Assembly (NCBI GenBank): GCA_012837465.1
Contig: DURG01000228.1
Location: 1-13,015, forward strand
Direction of reading: 5' to 3'
Length of the DNA stretch: 13,015 nucleotides
Origin: Propionibacterium sp.
GTDB lineage: Bacteria > Actinomycetota > Actinomycetes > Propionibacteriales > Propionibacteriaceae
How positions within the stretch are numbered: position 1 is the stretch's first letter; the number at the start of each line of letters is the position of its first letter. A program made the translations under genes and the position numbers. The notes beneath the pieces were generated by a model. The model searched no databases, was not told where the DNA came from, and was given only the letters and a program-made list of their open reading frames with translations. Positions 1 to 9,633 of this stretch are shown here, in pieces.

Positions 1-1061
<1,061 letters not shown>

Positions 1062-1140
1062 GTTTGGCTTCTCTTTCCCCTACTTCGGCAGTAGGCGCCT
1101 ATGTCTGAAAAGTCTGAGTTTCGGTTGGCTGAGTTGATTC
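1062..1140 (-). promoter_or_regulatory. rpoB-rpoC intergenic spacer with two inverted repeats
   Basis: Two inverted repeats can be read in the 79-nt spacer. The first is AAGTCTGAG (1110-1118) with CTCAGACTT (1140-1148), perfect over 9 bp with a 21-nt loop; its 5' arm in the RNA contains the rpoB stop codon. The second is CCTAC (1079-1083) with GTAGG (1091-1095), with a 7-nt loop, ending next to the purine-rich rpoC ribosome-binding tract. Four U residues follow the first stem in the RNA, which is too few for a convincing terminator. The stems could be an mRNA processing or stability element, or could tune rpoC translation. I see no promoter here. The function is inference. Confidence 0.4.
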
Positions 1141-4614
<3,474 letters not shown>

Positions 4615-4666
4615 GATATGGGTCCTTCCAAGAACGCTTTAAGCAAATATCCGTGCATGGCGAACG

Positions 4667-4686
4667 GCCCGTGTCAAGTCACGGGC
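4667..4686 (-). promoter_or_regulatory. Stem-loop in the rpoB 5' leader
   Basis: A perfect 7-bp GC-rich inverted repeat, GCCCGTG (4667-4673) and CACGGGC (4680-4686), has a 6-nt loop. If transcription starts near 4705, as the promoter at 4712-4740 predicts, this hairpin begins about 20 nt into the transcript and about 50 nt ahead of the ribosome-binding site. No U-tract follows, so it is not a terminator. The loop contains part of a TTGACA hexamer in the minus-strand sense (4672-4677), but no good -10 hexamer lies 16-19 nt downstream of it. It may stabilise the mRNA or act as a leader control element; the role is inferred. Confidence 0.45.
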
Positions 4687-4711
4687 GCAACGCATAGCGG
4701 GGCAAAGAAAC

Positions 4712-4740
4712 ACTCTACACCAAATTGCTGCGGACAGCAA
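4712..4740 (-). promoter_or_regulatory. Predicted rpoB(C) promoter
   Basis: Reading the minus strand, a -35-like TTGCTG (4735-4740) is separated by exactly 17 nt from a -10-like TAGAGT (4712-4717). This predicts a start near 4705 and a leader of about 90 nt before the TTG start of rpoB. The -35 hexamer is one arm of a perfect inverted repeat, TTGCTG-N4-CAGCAA (4725-4740), so a protein bound there could block or modulate RNA polymerase. The hexamer match is moderate, as expected for a high-GC actinomycete. A separate promoter makes sense because a lipoprotein gene and a terminator-like hairpin lie between rplL and rpoB. Confidence 0.55.
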
Positions 4741-4854
4741 CAACCGCGGGCCCCAAGTTTCCGGCCGGCGGTGGAAGGATCGTCGTTGATCGTGCGGCAA
4801 CGATGATACCGCGCCCGCGCCGCGTCGCAAGTAGGCGCCCCGTCCCTCGATACA

Positions 4855-4875
4855 TCCCGCTCGTTCCTCGCGGGA
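4855..4875. repeat. Short palindrome bordering the 24-bp repeat block
   Basis: TCCCGC (4855-4860) and GCGGGA (4870-4875) form a perfect 6-bp stem with a 9-nt loop; the right arm overlaps the first 24-bp repeat unit. The neighbouring CCTCGATACA (4845-4854) and the loop TCGTTCCTC resemble the short palindromic intergenic repeats (containing TCGATA and CTCGTTCCTCG) that I recall from many actinobacterial genomes. That identification is from memory and needs a genome-wide count. Confidence 0.4.
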
Positions 4876-4978
4876 CACTCGGGACCCGACAAACCGGGAC
4901 ACTCAGGACCCGACAAACCGCTGCCCCTCGCGGGACACTCGGGACCCGACAGGCCGGGACGCTCAGGATCCGTCAGGT
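4871..4978. repeat. Four copies of a 24-bp direct repeat in two tandem pairs (60-bp period)
   Basis: Units lie at 4871-4894, 4895-4918, 4931-4954 and 4955-4978. A 12-bp spacer (CGCTGCCCCTCG, 4919-4930) separates the two pairs, so the whole block has a 60-bp period. Unit 2 differs from unit 1 at one base and unit 3 differs at two; unit 4 is the most diverged. Units 1 and 3 contain the 11-bp palindrome TCGGGACCCGA (4879-4889 and 4939-4949). Unit 4 runs into the 3' end of the lipoprotein gene and supplies its stop codon (complement of 4973-4975). The block lies about 260-360 bp upstream of the rpoB start and downstream of the predicted rpoB promoter's upstream edge only by distance, not overlap. 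The function is unknown; it could be a mobile palindromic repeat or a 3'-end stability or termination element. Confidence 0.85.
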
Positions 4979-6271
4979 CGTCGCAGAGGCGTTCCAGGCG
5001 TCGACGAGCCGCTCGACCTCCGCCTTGTACTCGTCACTGGCCCGCCGATCGCGCTCGACGCCCTTGGCCTGGCCGTCGGCAGTGGAGCGGAAGGTCAGGT
5101 GCCGGGCGATGCGGCCCTGGAGGTTGACCTCCCACTCCCCCTCCCATCCGATGGCGCGCAGGGCCGCCGTGACCCGGCTCCACGTCTCCGGCCGCTCGTG
5201 GTCGAGGTTCACGTTGAGGCGGCCGGGCGAGAGGCTGGCGAACGTGGCGCCAGCACCCGTGGCGGCCTCCGCGGCCGGGTATAGGGTACGCATCGCTGCT
5301 TGGCTGCCCTCGACGAAGATCCGTGCCCCCTGGGTAGGGCACGACAGCTTGAAGGGGCGGCCTGGATCAGGCGCCTCGGCCAGGAAGTGCCCACACCCGG
5401 GAGAATCCATCCGCGTGCCCACCTCGAACTGATGGCTCGAATAGCGCAGGGAGTAGCCGCCGTCGGTGCCGATGACCCAGGCAAGCAGTTCCAGCGGCGG
5501 ATCGAGGCCGGGCCCCACGTCGAGCGACAGCCCGTTCTCCGAGGACAGGCCCCAGGCGTGCCCACCCAGTTCAGTCGCGGCGGCGGGCAGATCCGCAGGG
5601 TCCAGCACGACGAGGTGCTCCCCCTTCAGCGACAGCCGCTCCGCCCCGAAGGATTCGAGGCTCCGTGCACGGGGGGCGACCTCATGCGCGACGAACGGCC
5701 CGAGCCACGCGCCCCCGACCGTCCGCACCACCGTGCGCACCCCGTCGGGCGCGGGCGCGTCCTTGGCCGTCGCCAGGAGATCCGGAGAGTCGTACTCCAG
5801 CATGGTCAGGTTACGGTCGGTGCGCTGCGTCCGCGCCTTGTCATTGACCTCCCCCCATCCGAGGCGACGCATGGTGGCGCCCGCAGGCAGTGCCGCATCG
5901 GCGACCTGCCACAGCGTCTCGTCGACGTCGCCCTGGGCGGTGAACTCGAACGACGTCCGGCCGCCGACCACGGGCCAGTCCACCCGGCCGACGAAACGGC
6001 TGCTCTTCGGCGGCTTGACCTTCGCCACCGCTTCGCGCACCACTTCGGCGAAGCGTCGTGCCTCGGAGTAGGAGCCGACGCTGTGGTGCACCGCCGCCCC
6101 GGTGGTGCCCATCTTCCACTCGTGACGCACGACCCTCGCGCCGGGGAAGTCCGTCTGCGTGGCACCCCACTCCTCCAATCGGGTGGCCGCCTTGCCGGTG
6201 GCGAACACCGCGCAGCCGGAGACCAGGGCCGCCACGATCATGACCGGGACCGTCAACCAGCGCTTCAGCAT
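4973..6271 (-). CDS. Predicted lipoprotein of unknown function
   Basis: I do not recognise this 432-aa protein family. The N-terminus (M-L-K-R-W, then a hydrophobic segment at about 7-19) ends in the lipobox V17-S-G-C20, so the mature protein should be lipid-anchored on the outer face of the membrane. Beyond it are C293 and C311, which could form a disulfide, but no catalytic motif. Two segments look alike, a strand-helix pattern ending in L-G-W (about 107-139) and in I-G-W (about 351-376), hinting at repeated alpha/beta modules. The ATG at 6271 is forced by an in-frame TAG seven codons or fewer upstream (complement 6280-6283 region). Ribosome-binding signal is weak. TAGCGT ends 6 nt before the ATG, so the mRNA may be leaderless. 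The gene sits between rplL and rpoB, behind a hairpin. Its stop codon lies in a 24-bp repeat unit. Confidence 0.85.
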   Translation of the reverse strand: MLKRWLTVPVMIVAALVSGCAVFATGKAATRLEEWGATQTDFPGARVVRHEWKMGTTGAAVHHSVGSYSEARRFAEVVREAVAKVKPPKSSRFVGRVDWPVVGGRTSFEFTAQGDVDETLWQVADAALPAGATMRRLGWGEVNDKARTQRTDRNLTMLEYDSPDLLATAKDAPAPDGVRTVVRTVGGAWLGPFVAHEVAPRARSLESFGAERLSLKGEHLVVLDPADLPAAATELGGHAWGLSSENGLSLDVGPGLDPPLELLAWVIGTDGGYSLRYSSHQFEVGTRMDSPGCGHFLAEAPDPGRPFKLSCPTQGARIFVEGSQAAMRTLYPAAEAATGAGATFASLSPGRLNVNLDHERPETWSRVTAALRAIGWEGEWEVNLQGRIARHLTFRSTADGQAKGVERDRRASDEYKAEVERLVDAWNASATT

Positions 6272-6277
6272 GCCCCG

Positions 6278-6283
6278 ACGCTA
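6278..6283 (-). promoter_or_regulatory. Candidate -10 element for a leaderless lipoprotein transcript
   Basis: TAGCGT on the minus strand fits the actinobacterial TANNNT -10 pattern. It ends 6 nt before the A of the lipoprotein ATG at 6271, the spacing expected if transcription starts at the start codon. No good -35 hexamer is found 16-18 nt upstream. A start independent of rplJL would fit the strong hairpin just upstream. The evidence is one hexamer plus spacing. Confidence 0.3.
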
Positions 6284-6308
6284 GCGGACGCCAGGTTCGC
6301 AGACATGG

Positions 6309-6345
6309 GCAACGGCCCGTCCCCCACTGGGGAACGGGCCGTTGC
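6309..6345 (-). terminator. Strong hairpin downstream of rplL, probable terminator
   Basis: GCAACGGCCCGT (6309-6320) pairs perfectly with ACGGGCCGTTGC (6334-6345). Inside, after one mismatch, four more G-C pairs close a 3-nt loop, so 16 of 17 positions pair. It begins about 24 nt after the rplL stop codon. No U-tract follows on either strand. U-less hairpins are common at actinobacterial operon ends, and the same stem could instead be an RNA processing site that lowers read-through into the lipoprotein gene and rpoB. Confidence 0.7.
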
Positions 6346-6368
6346 TGGAAGAGTCGGTGTGACCTAGA

Positions 6369-6770
6369 TCACTTGAACTCGACGGAGCCACCGGCGGCCT
6401 CGAGGGCCTCCTTGGCCTTGTCCGCGGTCTCCTTGTCGACGCCCTCGAGCACCGGCTTGGGAGCACCCTCAACGAGGTCCTTGGCCTCCTTCAGGCCGAG
6501 GGAGGTCAGGGCGCGCACCTCCTTGATGACGGCGATCTTCTTGTCGCCACCCGAGGTCAGGATGACGTCGACCTTGTCCGAGCCACCTTCGTCGGCGGCG
6601 TCGCCACCGGCCTCGCCACCGCCGGCGGCGGGGGCAGCAGCAGCCACGGCCACGGGAGCGGCAGCGGTGACACCGAAGGTGTCCTCGAACAGCTTGACGA
6701 ACTCGGAGAGCTCGATCAGGGTCATCTCCTTGAAGGCGTCAAGGAGCTCTTCGTTGGTGAGCTTAGCCAT
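6369..6770 (-). CDS. rplL: 50S ribosomal protein L7/L12
   Basis: This 133-aa stalk protein forms dimers that bind L10 and recruit EF-Tu, EF-G and other GTPase factors to the 50S subunit. The N-terminal dimerisation and L10-binding part (about 1-35) is followed by a flexible Ala/Gly hinge (about 36-64). The globular factor-binding domain (about 65-133) contains K-K-I-A-V-I-K-E-V-R (77-86) and L-G-L-K-E-A-K-D-L-V (91-100). The hinge makes the protein slightly longer than the E. coli form (about 120 aa). The ATG at 6770 is preceded by an AAGGA-type ribosome-binding site 7 nt away. rplJ lies 43 bp upstream in the same transcript; a strong hairpin follows. High stalk-protein demand (four to six copies per ribosome) fits the good ribosome-binding site. 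Confidence 0.98.
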   Translation of the reverse strand: MAKLTNEELLDAFKEMTLIELSEFVKLFEDTFGVTAAAPVAVAAAAPAAGGGEAGGDAADEGGSDKVDVILTSGGDKKIAVIKEVRALTSLGLKEAKDLVEGAPKPVLEGVDKETADKAKEALEAAGGSVEFK

Positions 6771-6813
6771 GAGGCTTTCCTTTCAGATTTGTCCGCAGCG
6801 TGCGGAACAGTTG

Positions 6814-7431
6814 TTATTCCGCAGCTTCCGCTGCTTCGGGTGCCGCATCCGCGGCGGGGGTCTCGTCCGTGGCTTCGGCAGCAGGCGCGGAGCCAGCGCC
6901 ACCGATCAGGGCGGGGTTGGCCTGAGCGGCCTCCTGGAGCGCACCGAACACGCGGGCACCCTTCGTGAGGGACGCGGCCAGCATGTAGGCAGCCTTCGAG
7001 AGGTTCGCCTGCATCGCGCCGGCCATCTTCGCCAGCAGGACCTCGCGGGATTCGAGGTCGGCCAGCTTCAGAACGGCCTGGGCGTCGAGGAAGTTGCCTT
7101 CCAGGACACCACCCTTGATTGCCAGAGACGGATTGGCCTTTGCGAAGTCACGCAGCCCCTTGGTGGCGGCGGCGATGTCACCGGTGACGAACGCGATGGC
7201 GGTGGGGCCGGTCAGGGTCTCGTCGAGCCCCTCGATGCCAGCTTCCTTGGCCGCAATCGCCGTCAGGGTGTTCTTCGCAACGGCGTAGGTGGCGTTCTCA
7301 CCGAGCGAACGGCGCAGTTCCTTGAGCTGCGCCACGGTGAGACCGCGGTACTCGGTCAGCACTGCCGCCTCGGAGTTGCTGAAAGCCTCAGCCAGCTCCG
7401 AAACCTTGGCAGCCTTGTCCGGCCTAGCCAT
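6814..7431 (-). CDS. rplJ: 50S ribosomal protein L10
   Basis: L10 (205 aa) anchors the L7/L12 stalk to 23S rRNA, and in other bacteria its complex with L7/L12 represses its own operon by binding the mRNA leader. The start is ATG at 7431 (M-A-R-P-D-K), 6 nt after GGAAGGAG. The frame stays open for another 124 codons upstream, but that part is the leader RNA region and gives no L10-like protein. Residues 1-130 form the rRNA-binding domain, with T-E-Y-R-G-L-T (26-32), V-A-K-N-T-L (51-56) and the glycine stretch K-G-G-V-L-E-G (106-112). Residues about 131-170 are the helix expected to bind L7/L12 dimers. An Ala/Pro/Glu-rich tail (about 177-205) extends past the E. coli length (165 aa). rplL follows after 43 bp. 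Confidence 0.97.
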   Translation of the reverse strand: MARPDKAAKVSELAEAFSNSEAAVLTEYRGLTVAQLKELRRSLGENATYAVAKNTLTAIAAKEAGIEGLDETLTGPTAIAFVTGDIAAATKGLRDFAKANPSLAIKGGVLEGNFLDAQAVLKLADLESREVLLAKMAGAMQANLSKAAYMLAASLTKGARVFGALQEAAQANPALIGGAGSAPAAEATDETPAADAAPEAAEAAE

Positions 7432-7440
7432 ATGAGTCTC

Positions 7441-7622
7441 CTTCCGGTCTAACACCTCTGCCCGCCCTTGGACGGGGCGAACCGAGGGCCGAAGTGACGC
7501 GTGACACAAAAAAACGCCCCTGCGCAAGCGGCACGGGGCGGACAGGGCGGGCCTGTTCAACTCATGTTCACCTGCGCGGGTGCCTTGCGGCTTTATGGCT
7601 GTGCCACCTGCGGTCTTCGGCT
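7441..7622 (-). ncRNA. L10 leader (cis-regulatory RNA of rplJL)
   Basis: Between the predicted start near 7622 and rplJ lies a leader of about 190 nt. Its 5' part (7563-7620) reads CCGAAGACCGCAGG, then GCCGCAAGGC, then GCGCAGGTGAA. These blocks match the conserved core I recall for the ribosomal protein L10 leader (Rfam L10_leader), where L10 with L7/L12 binds. It is followed by a clear intrinsic terminator (7508-7540), so control is probably by transcription attenuation. A second stem, CGCCC (7463-7467) with GGGCG (7475-7479), lies nearer the gene. A leader segment can pair with the terminator (see findings). The identity rests on position and conserved blocks, not on a covariance search. 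Confidence 0.8.
7508..7540 (-). terminator. Intrinsic terminator/attenuator in the rplJ leader
   Basis: In the minus-strand RNA, CGCCCC (7535-7540) pairs with GGGGCG (7515-7520). GUGC and GCGC extend the stem by four pairs past one bulged A, with a 5-nt CGCUU loop. Seven U residues (7508-7514) follow directly. This is the only textbook hairpin-plus-U-tract terminator in the window. No minus-strand gene lies between the divergent ABC operon and rplJ, so it must act inside the rplJ leader. It ends about 76 nt before the rplJ start codon. Confidence 0.85.
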
Positions 7623-7628
7623 GGACGG

Positions 7629-7657
7629 ACTTTACCGGACGCACGCCGGCGGGCCAA
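7629..7657 (-). promoter_or_regulatory. Predicted rplJL promoter
   Basis: On the minus strand, TTGGCC (7652-7657) and TAAAGT (7629-7634) are separated by exactly 17 nt. A start about 7 nt downstream falls near 7622, immediately ahead of the conserved CCGAAGACCGCAGG block of the L10 leader. That agreement strengthens the call. No rplK-rplA genes lie upstream here: the neighbouring gene diverges, so rplJ needs its own promoter. Confidence 0.65.
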
Positions 7658-7719
7658 ATCGGCACCCCTCCCCCTGTCCGGCGCAGACCGCCGGCTCGGG
7701 GATGGCACGGGTGGTGCAT

Positions 7720-7725
7720 TACAGT
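7720..7725 (+). promoter_or_regulatory. Weak candidate -10 for the ABC importer operon
   Basis: TACAGT fits the TANNNT pattern and would place a start near 7732, giving a leader of about 35 nt with ribosome-binding site GGAAGAG (7751-7757). No recognisable -35 hexamer lies 16-18 nt upstream. The promoter must lie somewhere between about 7660 and 7750, close to the divergent rplJ promoter. This is the best hexamer seen but is not well supported. Confidence 0.25.
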
Positions 7726-7766
7726 TTCGTAGCTGAGACACCCCACATCCGGAAGAGAAGACTGAC

Positions 7767-8690
7767 ATGCGCCGCATCCTCGCCGCCGGCCTCCTGGCCG
7801 CACTGACCCTGACCGCGTGCGGTGGCGACAACGCCGCCGATCCCGCCACGGACACCACCGACGGCGCCGCCGCGGACGCCACCGATCGCACCTTCGACGT
7901 CTCGGGCGTCGAGAAGGTTGACGAGATCGCCGCGCTGCTGCCCCAGGCCGTGGCCGACAAGGGCACGCTCACCGTCGGCGCCTCCACCGACTACGCGCCC
8001 GCCGAGTTCCGCGCCGACGACCTCACCACCGCCATCGGCTACGACGTCGACCTGAGCAAGGCGCTCGGCAAGGTGCTCGGCCTCGAGGCCGAGGTCGTCG
8101 ACGGCGAGTTCGCCTCCCTCATCCCGGGCATCGGCTCCAAGTACGACGTGGGCATCTCCTCGTTCACGATCCGCGAGGACCGCATCGAGCAGGCCAACAT
8201 GATCTCCTACATCACCGTCGGCTCCAGCTACGCGGTCAAGACCGGAAACCCCGAGGGCTTCGACCCCGACGACGTGTGCGGTGCCAGCATCGCCGTCCAG
8301 ACGGGCACCTGGCAGGAGGAGGAGATCGCGACCTTCAGCGCCGACTGCGAGGCAGCCGGCAATGAGGCCATCGACGTGCTCTCCTACGCCCGCCAGTCAG
8401 AGGCCACCACCAACGTGGCCGGCGGCAAGGCCGTGGCCTTCTACGCCGATTCCACCGTCGCTGACTACGCGTCGGCCCTCACCGGGGACCAGCTCGAGGT
8501 CGTCGGCGGCGTCCGCGACGCAGCCCCGCAGGGCATCGTCGTGGCCAAGGACGACGACGCGCTCACCGATGCCATGCAGAAGGCCATGCAGCACCTCATG
8601 GACGACGGCACCTGGACCGCGATCCTCGACAGCTGGGGCATCGACGCCGACGCCGCGCTCACGACGGCCGAACTGAATCCTGCCAGCTGA
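7767..8690 (+). CDS. Polar amino-acid ABC importer, substrate-binding lipoprotein (SBP family 3)
   Basis: This extracytoplasmic receptor captures a polar amino acid, possibly glutamate or glutamine, and delivers it to the permease encoded next. The 307-aa protein has a lipoprotein signal (M-R-R-I-L, hydrophobic 5-17, lipobox L15-T-A-C18). A low-complexity Ala/Asp/Thr tether (about 20-45) follows, then the two-lobed domain. The family signature appears at 91-104 (G-Y-D-V-D-L onward). R139 matches the arginine that in this family grips the ligand carboxylate, and D228 fits the ligand amino-group site. C171 and C194 probably form a disulfide, as in related actinobacterial proteins. The start is ATG at 7767, with GGAAGAG 9 nt upstream. 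The exact substrate cannot be read from sequence. Confidence 0.93.
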   Translation: MRRILAAGLLAALTLTACGGDNAADPATDTTDGAAADATDRTFDVSGVEKVDEIAALLPQAVADKGTLTVGASTDYAPAEFRADDLTTAIGYDVDLSKALGKVLGLEAEVVDGEFASLIPGIGSKYDVGISSFTIREDRIEQANMISYITVGSSYAVKTGNPEGFDPDDVCGASIAVQTGTWQEEEIATFSADCEAAGNEAIDVLSYARQSEATTNVAGGKAVAFYADSTVADYASALTGDQLEVVGGVRDAAPQGIVVAKDDDALTDAMQKAMQHLMDDGTWTAILDSWGIDADAALTTAELNPAS

Positions 8691-8691
8691 C

Positions 8692-9633
8692 ATGCAGCGC
8701 CCCGAACTGATCGACGCCCGCCCCGTTCCCAGGCCCAGCCTGTGGATCTGGGCGGGCATCGTCGTCCTGGTGGCCGCCGCGTTCATCTACGACCTGTTCA
8801 CCAACGGCAACTACCGCTGGGACGTCGTGGCCGACCACCTGTTCGACCCCCGGGTGCTGAGCGCGGTGGTCTGGACACTCATCCTGACGGTGGGCGCAAT
8901 GGTGCTCGGCATCACGATGGCCGTGACCATGGCCGTGATGCGGATGAGCACCAATCCGATCCTCCGGGGCGTCGCCTGGGCCTACATCTGGTTCTTCCGC
9001 GGCACCCCGATCTTCACCCAGCTCATCTTCTGGGGCCTGTTCGTCGTGCTCTGGCCGACGATCACGCTCGGCATCCCCTTCGGTCCGGAGCTCTTCTCCG
9101 TCGACTCGAACGTCTTCTACACCCCCGCCCTGTTCGCCATCATCGGCCTGGGCCTCAACGAGGGCGCCTACCTCTCCGAGATCGTGCGCGCCGGGCTCAA
9201 CTCCGTCGACAAGGGCCAGTGGGAGGCCGCCACCGCGCTGGGCATGAAGCGTTCGAAGACGCTGTGGCGCATCGTGATGCCCCAGGCCATGCGCGTCATC
9301 GTGCCCCCAACGGGCAACGAGACCATCTCGATGCTGAAGACGACGTCGCTGGTGCTGGCCGTGCCGGTCTCCCTCGAACTGCAGTTCGTCACCAACGCCA
9401 TCGGCAACAAGGCGTTCCTGCCCATCCCCCTCCTGATCGTCGCGGCCATCTGGTACCTGTTCATCACCTCGGTGCTGATGGTCTTCCAGTCGCGCCTCGA
9501 GCGCTACTACGGCAAGGGATTCGACGACTCCGAGGCTGACCGTGGCAAGGTCAAGGGCATGTCCAAGCGGCAGCAGGCCATCCTCGCCTCCGGCACCGTC
9601 CACGACGACCCCAACCTGGAGGTGACCCCGTGA
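8692..9633 (+). CDS. Polar amino-acid ABC importer, permease (HisM/GlnP type)
   Basis: This is the membrane channel subunit of the importer (313 aa). Likely membrane segments lie at about 17-36, 57-82, 95-120, 143-163 and 243-266. The coupling motif that contacts the ATPase is at about 177-199 (W-E-A-A-T-A-L-G-M, then L-W-R-I-V-M-P-Q-A). R-G-T-P (103-106), typical of this subfamily, is present. The C-terminal tail (about 275-313) is charged and longer than usual. The ATG at 8692 follows the binding-protein stop after one base (TGACATG) with no clear ribosome-binding site, so translation is probably coupled. Only one permease is encoded, so the channel is likely a homodimer; many glutamate importers use two different permeases. 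Confidence 0.94.
   Translation: MQRPELIDARPVPRPSLWIWAGIVVLVAAAFIYDLFTNGNYRWDVVADHLFDPRVLSAVVWTLILTVGAMVLGITMAVTMAVMRMSTNPILRGVAWAYIWFFRGTPIFTQLIFWGLFVVLWPTITLGIPFGPELFSVDSNVFYTPALFAIIGLGLNEGAYLSEIVRAGLNSVDKGQWEAATALGMKRSKTLWRIVMPQAMRVIVPPTGNETISMLKTTSLVLAVPVSLELQFVTNAIGNKAFLPIPLLIVAAIWYLFITSVLMVFQSRLERYYGKGFDDSEADRGKVKGMSKRQQAILASGTVHDDPNLEVTP

Larger units (their letters stand above)
4615..4972. other. Intergenic region between the lipoprotein gene and rpoB
   Basis: This 358-bp stretch holds no convincing gene. Short open frames here are arginine-rich readings of the GC-rich repeats and have no ribosome-binding site. From the rpoB side it contains the ribosome-binding site GGAAGGA, the leader hairpin (4667-4686), the predicted rpoB promoter (4712-4740), a plain GC-rich stretch at about 4741-4844 in which I see nothing, the palindrome at 4855-4875, and most of the 24-bp repeat block. 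Confidence 0.8.

Noticed and set aside
4649..4677. TTGACA (complement of 4672-4677) as a second rpoB -35
   Set aside because: The hexamer is a perfect consensus, but no acceptable -10 lies 16-19 nt downstream (ACGGAT, CGGATA or GGATAT), and it falls within the leader hairpin.
4871..4978. The four 24-bp repeats as a CRISPR array
   Set aside because: The units are directly abutted in pairs, the only spacer is 12 bp, and no cas genes are near.
5300..6367. A 355-codon open frame on the plus strand opposite the lipoprotein gene
   Set aside because: Its composition is Arg/Pro/Gly/His-rich with no start signal. The minus-strand frame has a proper lipoprotein signal and a forced start, so the plus frame is a shadow.
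7432..7803. Extension of the rplJ frame 124 codons upstream of 7431
   Set aside because: The extra part translates the L10 leader and promoter into a nonsensical Arg/Gly/Pro-rich segment. The L10 family begins at M-A-R-P-D-K, directly after a strong GGAAGGAG.
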